Below, one piece after another: positions 41,782 to 50,571 of a DNA stretch of 64,000 nucleotides. The notes under the pieces were generated by a model. The model did not search any database and was not told where the DNA came from. It saw only the letters and a list, made by a program, of their open reading frames with translations. The position numbers and the translations under genes were made by a program. This DNA is from Actinomycetes bacterium (GTDB lineage Bacteria; Actinomycetota; Acidimicrobiia; Acidimicrobiales; Acidimicrobiaceae). Numbering within the stretch: position 1 is the first letter of the stretch; every line of letters starts with the position of its first letter. Location of the stretch: positions 1 through 64,000 of the forward strand of contig JAJZFV010000047.1 of NCBI GenBank assembly GCA_021805205.1. Direction: 5' to 3'.

Positions 41782-42705
41782 TTAAATCCCCCAGATTCCT
41801 GATCCAGTTGAAGCAACTAGGTCCTTTCTTGAAGATATCGCACTTGTCCCTCTGAAATGTCTCATTTGGTACTTCCATGGAATTTCAAAGGAGACGACTC
41901 GTCCTAGCATCTGTACTTCAATGGCACGAACCGTATCCCTAAGAGTCGTCTGAACCCTCTCGGCTACTTGGAAGACTGAGCGTAGATCTCCTTGAGACCA
42001 ACTTGCGATGTAGGGGAATGAGTATTCACCGCTATCGATTCCAAAGTGGGCTAGGAGTAGGTGACACAGCGTCTCGGCCTCGATCTCGGCGATGTATCGA
42101 TCCACCCTTGCTCCGTTTGAGTGCATTATGGTATGCGCTAGTTCGTGGGCCAAGGTCTTTAGTCGCTGCGGTGGTAGGAGTTCGTTATTGATTATCACCT
42201 TGTTCATTGAAAAGTCAGTTAATCCATTAGCCCCTTCGATATGTTCTAATGAAAGTCGAAAGCCGTGATCGGCTATTTGGCTCGATATGGCATGATATAG
42301 GTCATCGCGGTAGGCACTTGGGGCAGTGATAGTCAAAGGCTTTGGTACGTCGAACTCTTCTCCGTCGGTCTGTTCAAGATCAAAGACGTAAACCCACTTG
42401 AAGTATGAGACCTCTTTTCTCTCTCCCTCGTGTTTAGACTCCTTGAAGATTGGCGCCAAAATTGCATACCCCTCCTCTCCCTTCTTTACGTACCTTCCAA
42501 TCTTCTTCCAATTGTGGTATCCCGCTAGCGAAGTGACGGTCTTTCCGCGTCTAGAGGCCTGCATCGAAATCAAAAGTGCATTACGTGGAGAGAAGTTATT
42601 GAGCAGCGATGCCGCTACTGATATTCGAACCCAGTCAACCCCAGTTACGATCTCCGAGACCTCGTTCTTTAGGCGATCAATGATTTTGTCGTAGGTGCTT
42701 TCCAT
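41782..42705 (-). CDS. ArdC-like ssDNA-binding / ImmA-IrrE-like metallopeptidase protein
   Basis: N-terminal ArdC-like region (NALLISMQASRRGKTVTSLAGYHNWKKIGRYVKKGEEGYAILAPI) and HELAHTIMH zinc motif; start at MESTYDK. Confidence 0.75.
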   Translation of the reverse strand: MESTYDKIIDRLKNEVSEIVTGVDWVRISVAASLLNNFSPRNALLISMQASRRGKTVTSLAGYHNWKKIGRYVKKGEEGYAILAPIFKESKHEGERKEVSYFKWVYVFDLEQTDGEEFDVPKPLTITAPSAYRDDLYHAISSQIADHGFRLSLEHIEGANGLTDFSMNKVIINNELLPPQRLKTLAHELAHTIMHSNGARVDRYIAEIEAETLCHLLLAHFGIDSGEYSFPYIASWSQGDLRSVFQVAERVQTTLRDTVRAIEVQMLGRVVSFEIPWKYQMRHFRGTSAISSRKDLVASTGSGIWGI

Positions 42706-43445
42706 CTCATCTCCAGCTCTTTTGCGATCTCTACTCAAAGAGGCTGTTGCGATACTGGCCTCTCTTTGGCTAGTTGGGAAAGTGCTAAAGGGAGGCAAAA
42801 GAGGCTTCAGGTATGCTGTGCAATGGGAGCAATTAGTACAGGGCCTGATTTAGGTCAAGTTGCGAAGAGGACTTCTACCCCAAGTTGCACCACTAACTTG
42901 CGCATTTGGCAGCGCTCTTTCCCTGAAATAGGCGGGTAGGTTTTGCGACTTGGAGAATTCAACTTTGAGGTCTATGCAAAGAGGTAACTACGAATTGCTC
43001 GGCAAATATCTAGGTGGTTGGACTTTTTTTTCGCTATTTCCGCACCCGCCGTTTGATGACCTTTGCGATCTAGAGTTATCCTAACCACGACACTACAATA
43101 CTTTAGACCGTGGATGATCGAAATAGGCATTATGCAATTCTCGTTAGCAATGCCAAGCAGTGGTAGATCTCGAGGCGGAGCACTAGTTCAATTTGTTCAC
43201 TGGATCATCTAGGGCACGTTAGGTAACTTGGCAGTTGAGGTTTTTTGACAGTGTCAAGCCGAAGTCATCCTTTATAGATATCTTAATCGGGCCAATGAAG
43301 ATCGCCCGATAACGCCCACTCGATACCTCAAACCAGATAGACCAATCAAGTTCAGTTAAAATCAGAAGCCCCATGATTGACCTGGGTATCTGGGGCTTCA
43401 TTTATTTATTGGTAATTTTCTGCCGCATATAGTTGCAGCGATGAC

Positions 43446-43829
43446 TTAGGCTCCCGCGCGAGAGGTTGGTGTGATTTTTACTATTACCCGCTCCTCGCCC
43501 TCTTGGAGGTAGGGGTACTCATCGACTCCTAGGTACTTCTTTGCGAGCTTATTAATATGTTCGTTTGCACCCTCTTCAATCAATTCCGCAGTTCCGGTAA
43601 CACTTACCCAGCGGAACGGGTTTTTGCTGTCGACGACGCAGATCGAGACGTTGGGATCGGCTGCGATCAGCTTTTGCTTGATACGCCCCTTTGAGGTGTT
43701 GAAGATTACAGCGGCGCCGTCGGTATCTACCCATACCGGTGTAAGCTGTGCCCCCTTGTCGCTGCGATTTGCAGCAATGATGCCAATCTGTGGCTCATTA
43801 ATAAGTTCAATGTCACCTTCGGTTAGCAA
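43446..43829 (-). CDS. PPOX-class/F420-type flavin oxidoreductase
   Basis: IGIIAANRSDKGAQLTPVWVDTDGAAVIFNTSKGRIKQKLIAADPNVSICVVD. Confidence 0.85.
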   Translation of the reverse strand: MLTEGDIELINEPQIGIIAANRSDKGAQLTPVWVDTDGAAVIFNTSKGRIKQKLIAADPNVSICVVDSKNPFRWVSVTGTAELIEEGANEHINKLAKKYLGVDEYPYLQEGEERVIVKITPTSRAGA

Positions 43830-43955
43830 CTGATCTCCCCTGTCTCTTTATTTCTGGATTCGTGTATTAGTAATAGCATGCAAAGGTTAACTATTCCTAA
43901 CTATCTCCAAGTTATTCAAATTATTTTGGTATAAGTTTCACTGGCTTTTAAAGAT

Positions 43956-43989
43956 CAATGGCTTAGAGAGGAGGATCTCTAAGCCATTG
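43956..43989. terminator. Perfect hairpin, 14 bp stem
   Basis: CAATGGCTTAGAGA-GGAGGA-TCTCTAAGCCATTG. Confidence 0.6.
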
Positions 43990-44029
43990 TCTGCGTAACC
44001 AACGTCGCGGAGGGGGATATCTCTGCGCG

Positions 44030-44779
44030 CTAGTAGACCGATGAGACTATTGGTGTGGAGGTGGGGGCGGGACTTCCACCCATTGGTTCTTGGGTTACAG
44101 CTATCTGGGCAAAGCCGGCATCTGATGGAAGTGAGAATGAAACCCCCTTTATATGCGATCCAAAGACCATGATTGAGACCATGCCATTGCCCCTAATTCC
44201 CCATACTTGGTAGCTCTTTTGCCCATTCAACGGAGGTAGATCCCCTCCGGTTATATAGGCCTTACCGTCCTTGGTGATCACTATGTCGAGGCTGTACTTA
44301 TTAGAAGCACTGGTGAGATGAAGCATCTTAGAACCTGGGCTCGCAATTGCATTTGCTAGGATCTGAGACTCCATCGCAGCGTTGTTTTTGACGAATGAGG
44401 CCTTCGACGAGTTCATACCTATGGCAGTTGCCGTGGAAATGAAGGCCACAACAAGTGCTATGGCGGCGACCGCACTCGATGGCCTAAGCCAAATCGAACC
44501 GCGCCGTCTGGTTGAGATGTCTACTATCGAGCCACCCGTCTCATCAACACTCTTTGGCGCGATCTGACTTTCAATCTTGGCCCACAAGGTGTCGTGCTTG
44601 TCCACTTGTGCAGTTGGTGCAACCTCAGCTAAGGCTTCGTGGAAGCTAGCTACTTCATTAGCGCAGTTATCACAGCTTGCTAGGTGCTCTTCCATCAGAG
44701 ATGTCTCTTCTTCACCTAGGGCATCAATTGCGTAAGGGGCGACCAGTTCCTCGTAAATGTTGTGGTCAGTGGCTGTCAT
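44030..44779 (-). CDS. Anti-sigma factor (zinc-finger type, RskA-like)
   Basis: ZAS motif HLASCDNCANE; TM segment; RskA-like SYQVWGIRGNGMVSI. Start at MTATDHN. Confidence 0.85.
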   Translation of the reverse strand: MTATDHNIYEELVAPYAIDALGEEETSLMEEHLASCDNCANEVASFHEALAEVAPTAQVDKHDTLWAKIESQIAPKSVDETGGSIVDISTRRRGSIWLRPSSAVAAIALVVAFISTATAIGMNSSKASFVKNNAAMESQILANAIASPGSKMLHLTSASNKYSLDIVITKDGKAYITGGDLPPLNGQKSYQVWGIRGNGMVSIMVFGSHIKGVSFSLPSDAGFAQIAVTQEPMGGSPAPTSTPIVSSVY

Positions 44780-45392
44780 CCTGAACCCCATCTCGACTCT
44801 TTTCTCTCTCCAACGTCTCTTTAATCTTTCGGAGCCCAGTGCGTATTCGGCTTTTGATAGTTCCATCTGGTTCGCGAAGTATCTTCGCTACCTCGGTATA
44901 GGTGTAACCGTGGAAGTAGGCTAACTCGATCGCCATCCGCTCTGCCTCGGTTAAATTAGCTAGTGCTATCAAGATCGATCGCATCTGAACTTGGTCGACG
45001 ACCATGTCTTCAAAGCGTGTCGACTCGTTCTCCTTGAAGGAGGCGACCTTTTCTTGGCGTTTGGTGCGGGCTACTTCGCTTCGAACTAAGTCGATCGCCC
45101 TTCGGTGAGTCTGCACTAGCAAAAAAGCTTTGAGGCTACCTCTGGTCGAGTCGAATTTTTCAGGTTCGTTCCAGAGCTTTACTATTACCTCTTGAACTAC
45201 CTCTTCGGCTAACTGCTGTGACTTGGTCACCTTGGCGGCGGTGGCCACCAATATAGCCCCGGTTCGCCGATATACCTCAGCTAGGGCGTTCTGGTTCCTA
45301 TTAGATACTTCATCCACCAATTCCTTGTCGTCAAGGTTTGCTAGTTGAGCTATCTCCTTATTCGCATTCGGTATCGGCGTTATTCGAGCCAT
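44766..45392 (-). CDS. ECF RNA polymerase sigma factor
   Basis: QQLAEEVVQEVIVKLW; LTEAERMAIELAYFHGYTYTEVAKILREPDGTIKSRIRTGLRKI. Confidence 0.92.
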   Translation of the reverse strand: MARITPIPNANKEIAQLANLDDKELVDEVSNRNQNALAEVYRRTGAILVATAAKVTKSQQLAEEVVQEVIVKLWNEPEKFDSTRGSLKAFLLVQTHRRAIDLVRSEVARTKRQEKVASFKENESTRFEDMVVDQVQMRSILIALANLTEAERMAIELAYFHGYTYTEVAKILREPDGTIKSRIRTGLRKIKETLEREKSRDGVQDDSH

Positions 45393-45588
45393 TCAAATCC
45401 TTCCAGATGACTCCTATGTGGCACGCACTACAACATGACCCAATTGTCATATTATGCCCGCCGCTTTACTCTCCCTTGTCAAAGGGGACTTTCAGAGACA
45501 TTTACATAAATCTTAATCCGAATCACATCGGCGTAATCGAATAAGTGCCGTTGATGATACGAAATCGAATACGTGAAAGGAGTCGTAG

Positions 45589-45981
45589 ATGAACAAGCGA
45601 CTAGCACTTGGAGTAATCGTTGGATCCCTTAGTCTAGGTGCCTGTGGAACCACATCTACCTCATCGTCGGCAACGACGGCTTCCAGCGCCCCCAAAGCTT
45701 CCAGCACCGCTGCACCCCAAGTCGTCGATGTCACGATTCACAACTTTGCATTTTCGCCATCGACGATCACCGTTGCCGCTGGCGGTGAGATAAAGGTGAC
45801 AAATAATGACACAGTCATTCACACCTTTACTGCAACGAATAACTCGTTCAACACCGGCAATATCCTTCCTGGCCAGACTGTGACTGTAAAGGTTGGAAGT
45901 AGCTCAAGCGGTATAACCGAGAATGCCCTGTGCACCATCCATCAGTACATGACTGCGACCGTACACGTCGTAGCAGCTTGA
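45589..45981 (+). CDS. Secreted cupredoxin-like copper protein (lipoprotein)
   Basis: LSLGACGTTS lipobox; VDVTIHNFAFSPSTITVAAGGEIKVTNNDTVIHTFTA...CTIHQYM. Confidence 0.82.
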   Translation: MNKRLALGVIVGSLSLGACGTTSTSSSATTASSAPKASSTAAPQVVDVTIHNFAFSPSTITVAAGGEIKVTNNDTVIHTFTATNNSFNTGNILPGQTVTVKVGSSSSGITENALCTIHQYMTATVHVVAA

Positions 45982-45989
45982 GTAAGTAA

Positions 45990-46859
45990 ATGCAATCAAA
46001 GGAGATAACTGTGCACATAGACGACTATGCGTTGAATGCACTCATCGAGGAGTCAGCCGATCTTCATTCAGACTCAATGAAGTCAATGGATGAGGCGGTC
46101 GACGAGACGATCGAGTTGGGCCACGAGTTGAGTGGTATCGAAAAGATGGAGAGAGAGGCCTTCGCAAGCGAGCAGATCTCAACCATTCGAAAGAGCGCCT
46201 TTAGCATGGGAGCCCTGGGAGCTCTCGGAGTTGGTGCAGCCCTGGTTGGAGTCCTTTCGACCCCCGCCTTTGCAGCTACCAATCCCGATGTTCAAATCCT
46301 TCAGACCGCAGCTTCGATAGAGGCTCTGGCTGTTGCAACATATAATGTCGCCCTTGGCCTACCCTTTATCGGTGGTTCAACTGCTAATGCAACCGTAACC
46401 GCCTTTGTCAAGATGACTGTAGCGCAGCATCAGCAGCACTTGGCCGCCTTCAACGCCGCCGTCAAGGGACTCGGAGGTCAAGCCCAGACGAGTCCAGACC
46501 CGGTACTGCTACAAGTGGTGAACAATGCTAAGCCAACTTTGACTACGCCGCTCGCAGTGGTGAATCTAGCCCTCGAGCTAGAGCAAGGTGCAGCTGAGAC
46601 CTACGTCAAGGACGTAGCGATGTTTAGCTCCTCTGCAAAGTCGGCTCGTGCAACCACGGCCTCCATAATGGGTGTAGAGGCACAGCACGCCTCGGTCTTA
46701 CGGGCGGTAGCAGCTCTCCTACAGGCGAATGCTCCGCAATTGATCGCACTTTCGCCAACCGTCGTTTCACAACTTCCGGCCGCTGCCGGATCCGTGGGAT
46801 TCCCTGCAAGTTTCTTCCCAACGGATCAGGCTCGACCGGCTACAGAAGGAGCTATGTAA
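45990..46859 (+). CDS. Ferritin-like-fold (DUF4439-like) exported protein
   Basis: Helical protein with EALAVATYNVAL, LELEQGAAETYVKDV, GVEAQHASVLRAV. Confidence 0.7.
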   Translation: MQSKEITVHIDDYALNALIEESADLHSDSMKSMDEAVDETIELGHELSGIEKMEREAFASEQISTIRKSAFSMGALGALGVGAALVGVLSTPAFAATNPDVQILQTAASIEALAVATYNVALGLPFIGGSTANATVTAFVKMTVAQHQQHLAAFNAAVKGLGGQAQTSPDPVLLQVVNNAKPTLTTPLAVVNLALELEQGAAETYVKDVAMFSSSAKSARATTASIMGVEAQHASVLRAVAALLQANAPQLIALSPTVVSQLPAAAGSVGFPASFFPTDQARPATEGAM

Positions 46860-47666
46860 ATGATAAAGCATAATCGACTTGATATTTCAAATTCCGAGCT
46901 TCAAAGTGCGGTCGATGACCTTAAAGATCGTCACTTCGATGAGGCGCTACCCAATATGAAGGCTGCAATTGCTAGTTGGGTAGAGGAGAATCGTGACGAA
47001 GAGGTGCTTTCAAAGCGCTTTGAAAGGTCGATGGATCGACGTAAATTTCTCTTCGGTATCGGCGGTACAGTACTCGGTGGAGCTGCCCTAGCAGCTTGTG
47101 GTTCGGGTGCTGCGGCCTCTTCGACCTCGACTACGGTTGCAGCGACGACTTCGACGACCTCTGCGGCACAGATGCAGCTATCTTCGGATCTAAAGATTGC
47201 GGGGGTCGCGGCATCGCTTGAAAACCTCGGTGTTTACGCATACAATGCCGGTATCACCGCTGCTCAAGCCGGCAAGCTTGGTACGGTTCCGCCAGCGGTA
47301 GTCACCTTTGCTCAGACCGCTATGGCCCAGCATAAGGATCACGCGGCTGCTTGGAATGCGGTACTTACTGGAGCGGGAAAGCCAGCCATCACTGCCACCG
47401 ATGCAACCTTGACTCCTACTGTAAACTCCCTCTTTGCCAAGGTGACGGACGTTACAGGCCTAGCTAACCTCGCACTCCAGATAGAAGATATCGCAGCGGC
47501 TACCTACCTCTCTGCTATTAGCCAGCTTTATAGCGATAAAGCTGTCGCCGCAGCGGCTACGATCCAGCCAGTTGAGATGCAGCACGCTGCAATTCTGAAC
47601 TACGTCCTGGGACAATATCCAGTACCTCAGGCATTTGCGACTATCACAAATGCTGCTAAGGGTTAG
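46860..47666 (+). CDS. Ferritin-like-fold exported lipoprotein (paralogue of upstream gene)
   Basis: Tat/lipoprotein signal DRRKFLFGIGGTVLGGAALAACGSG; ALQIEDIAAATYLSAI, PVEMQHAAILNYVLGQ. Confidence 0.72.
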   Translation: MIKHNRLDISNSELQSAVDDLKDRHFDEALPNMKAAIASWVEENRDEEVLSKRFERSMDRRKFLFGIGGTVLGGAALAACGSGAAASSTSTTVAATTSTTSAAQMQLSSDLKIAGVAASLENLGVYAYNAGITAAQAGKLGTVPPAVVTFAQTAMAQHKDHAAAWNAVLTGAGKPAITATDATLTPTVNSLFAKVTDVTGLANLALQIEDIAAATYLSAISQLYSDKAVAAAATIQPVEMQHAAILNYVLGQYPVPQAFATITNAAKG

Positions 47667-47721
47667 GAAGTAGCTATATCGGCGAAATCTGATTGAGATA
47701 AAAGTAACTTCTAAGTGGGCT

Positions 47722-47758
47722 AAGAGCCGGCGACATATTTAGTCGCCGGCTCTTTTTT
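47722..47758 (+). terminator. Intrinsic terminator
   Basis: AAGAGCCGGCGAC-ATATTTA-GTCGCCGGCTCTTTTTT. Confidence 0.85.
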
Positions 47759-47850
47759 GCTTTTTAGCCCTAGTAGCCCTGCTTCTGGATTACTAAATCG
47801 TCTTGGCGCCTCTAGTGTTGGGTTATTGATTTGTAGGTGGAGCCTATATT

Positions 47851-48414
47851 TTGAAGTGGCTGTTGGAGGTGGCGAAGATGATCTCGCGAAAGCTACTGCG
47901 CCTCTACTTTGATGCGGTGATCGACCTTCGTAGGTCACCTGAGGCTCGATGGCACAGAATCTATGAAAATCGATCTATGGTCGAGGACCAGATTGGCGAG
48001 TTTTTAGATAGCTCCAATCGGGCCGGCCTAGATCCGCAACTAGATATCGCCCTCAATCTTGGAGCTAACTTAGGTCAGATAGGTCAAAGATCTCTCGCCA
48101 TCGTTACGGCGTGGAACCCTTTGGGTGTCGAGGTTTCAAATGAGATAAACCAAGCATCCAATAGACGACTCTTTCATGATCTGTGCTCAAGGGGATATAG
48201 CTACGGCAGTTCACTTTTCGATGCCCGGGGCCTCGATCCATCGCCAAATCACAACTATCAAGAGATCGGATTCGCTTTCTTCGAGGACGATCCGCTATCA
48301 GCAATAGATCTTGGCGGGAGATATCGGCAATTAGCTATCTACAAGGTGACTACCAGCCAACTATTGGTGGTCTCTTGTCTTGATGGTGCTATCTACACCT
48401 CTGCAGATGGTTAG
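47851..48414 (+). CDS. Hypothetical protein
   Basis: ORF of 187 aa, no family recognised. Confidence 0.45.
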   Translation: MKWLLEVAKMISRKLLRLYFDAVIDLRRSPEARWHRIYENRSMVEDQIGEFLDSSNRAGLDPQLDIALNLGANLGQIGQRSLAIVTAWNPLGVEVSNEINQASNRRLFHDLCSRGYSYGSSLFDARGLDPSPNHNYQEIGFAFFEDDPLSAIDLGGRYRQLAIYKVTTSQLLVVSCLDGAIYTSADG

Positions 48415-48510
48415 ATTTTTAGTACGATATGACTCTTAAAAGTCCCATATGAATTAATTGCCCACGGCAACCGACTTAATAAATTTTGTATATTTGTCGA
48501 TCATAAGGGT

Positions 48511-48924
48511 GTGGTTGGCCCCCTTAAATACACTCCTCAACGCATAGAAGTTATGGTCCGCAAGATTGCTGACGATAACTACTTGGCCTACCTCTGCGTT
48601 GACGAAGAGATTGTTGCCTTCGGAAGGAGTGATCAAGAGGCGCTAACTGCACTATGTGAGGTGGTCGAAGTTGAGCTGGGAGTCTTTCCTGGCCAATATA
48701 ACTTAGACGTGGTAACTCCCAGGATAAAGTTGCCCATCTACGTTAACCAAGATGACGATCCAGCAAAGGCGGCAATTCGTCGCTCGAGCGACGAGACTTT
48801 GAGGATAGCTCGGCGTGCGCTGCGCAAACTTGTGGTAGAGGATAACCTAACCCTAGCCCAAGCCGCTGCCCGTTTGGGCATATCTCCAATCCAAGCTCAA
48901 GCCCTGGTGGACCATGAAAATTAG
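48511..48924 (+). CDS. Hypothetical protein with C-terminal HTH-like segment
   Basis: LVVEDNLTLAQAAARLGISPIQAQALVDHEN. Confidence 0.5.
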   Translation: MVGPLKYTPQRIEVMVRKIADDNYLAYLCVDEEIVAFGRSDQEALTALCEVVEVELGVFPGQYNLDVVTPRIKLPIYVNQDDDPAKAAIRRSSDETLRIARRALRKLVVEDNLTLAQAAARLGISPIQAQALVDHEN

Positions 48925-49006
48925 GGAGTGCCTTTGAATTTTCGTAGAAATGTTAAATCGAAAGACACCGACTTAGGGATTTGTCAAAAATTACCGATAG
49001 CTAGAT

Positions 49007-50488
49007 GTGGCAACGAAAGCACGGCGATCTTCGGAGTTAGTAATGCGCGTTAAGTTCAAGAGCAATCAATTGACCCAAAGAGCTGGACCGAGTGGTGATG
49101 GGCGCATGGGGGCTGACCCCGCAGCCGTTCTCGCCGCTATGGTAGAGGCATCTTCAAAGCTAGGAATTGACCTAGTAGATATGTGGGGGACACTAGAGGC
49201 ACTTACGTTTCGCTTTGGATCGCAAGTAAATTACGTTCGAGGAATCGACCAGATATCTAAGTCCAACAGTCAGGCCAACGAGCGGGTTGCGGAACTTTCT
49301 CAAATTGCGCTAAGCAACACCAATGAAGCCGACCGAGTTCTGAGTGAATCTAAAGATGGACTAGCTGAGAGCTTGGTAAATATCGGTAATTTAGCAACCT
49401 GGGTTGCAAAGACATCCAGTGATCTAGTGGCGCTAAAGGGTGAGTTGAGTATGGTTACCCAAGCGGTTGCCTCGATCGATCAGATTGCTCAACAGACCCA
49501 CATCCTCGCCTTGAATGCCCGTATCGAGGCGGTACGGGCTGGCCGTTACGGTGCATCGTTTGCGGTTATTGCAAATTCGATTCGCGAATTAGCAGATGAG
49601 ACTATCAGGATGGCGGCATCAATGGATGTAAAGATCCAAAGCGCCAACGTTACAATTAGCGCGATTGAAGGTTCTGCGATCGCAGCTCGAAGCGATGCCG
49701 CCGAGACCGAAGATTCGACTCACAAGATTAGAGAGGTCATCGACTCTGTAGCCGATGCAATTTCGATTGTTGATGCTAGTGTGAGCGAAATTAGTGAGGC
49801 GGCCGAGACCTCTCGAAGGGGTGCGGTAGACCTGGCTAGTGCACTTGACTCGGTGGTGGTCGAGATCGACGCCTCATCAGGAGACCTTGGAGCTATCAAG
49901 GAGGTCTCCTCTAACCTCTTGGATCAAGTGGAAGGACTTCTCCAGCTTGGAAACACGGCTGGGATCACAACCGTCGACACAACAATTATTAACCTAGCGC
50001 TAGCTACGGCGGCACAGATGCAACAGGTGATGGAGGCGGCGATTGGGGCCGGAACCATAAGCGAATCTGACTTCTTCGATGAGAATTACCTTCCGATAGA
50101 TGGTACAAGTCCGCCCCAGCATATGACCAGATTTGTCCGATTCACCGACGAAAATTTCACCCCGATTCAAGAGCGAGTCCTCGAAGTTGACAAGCGCATC
50201 GTCTTTTGCGCCGGTGTTGATCGAAATGGTTATCTTCCAACCCATAACTTGAAGTTCTCAAAACCACAGGGAAATGACCCGGTTTGGAATGCTGCAAATT
50301 GTAGAAATCGCCGCATATTCAATGATCGTACTGGTCTTTCTGCTGGTAGAAACCGTGAGAAGTATCTACTTCAAACCTATCGTCGTGACATGGGCGGGGG
50401 TAGATATGTGTTAATGAAAGACGTTTCTGCTCCGATATTTATAAATGGCCGTCACTTCGGTGGCGTAAGAATTGGCTATAGCGCTTAA
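49007..50488 (+). CDS. Soluble methyl-accepting chemotaxis-like signalling protein
   Basis: MCP core IDQIAQQTHILALNARIEAVRAGRYGASFAVIANSIRELADET; no obvious TM segment. Confidence 0.82.
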   Translation: MATKARRSSELVMRVKFKSNQLTQRAGPSGDGRMGADPAAVLAAMVEASSKLGIDLVDMWGTLEALTFRFGSQVNYVRGIDQISKSNSQANERVAELSQIALSNTNEADRVLSESKDGLAESLVNIGNLATWVAKTSSDLVALKGELSMVTQAVASIDQIAQQTHILALNARIEAVRAGRYGASFAVIANSIRELADETIRMAASMDVKIQSANVTISAIEGSAIAARSDAAETEDSTHKIREVIDSVADAISIVDASVSEISEAAETSRRGAVDLASALDSVVVEIDASSGDLGAIKEVSSNLLDQVEGLLQLGNTAGITTVDTTIINLALATAAQMQQVMEAAIGAGTISESDFFDENYLPIDGTSPPQHMTRFVRFTDENFTPIQERVLEVDKRIVFCAGVDRNGYLPTHNLKFSKPQGNDPVWNAANCRNRRIFNDRTGLSAGRNREKYLLQTYRRDMGGGRYVLMKDVSAPIFINGRHFGGVRIGYSA

Positions 50489-50571
50489 TCGCCCTCTAGC
50501 TGATTTAGAACAAGTTCTTTTGAATTCAACGAGGAAACCTCTGAAAATTTACTTGACGCAGAGAGGGCGAA

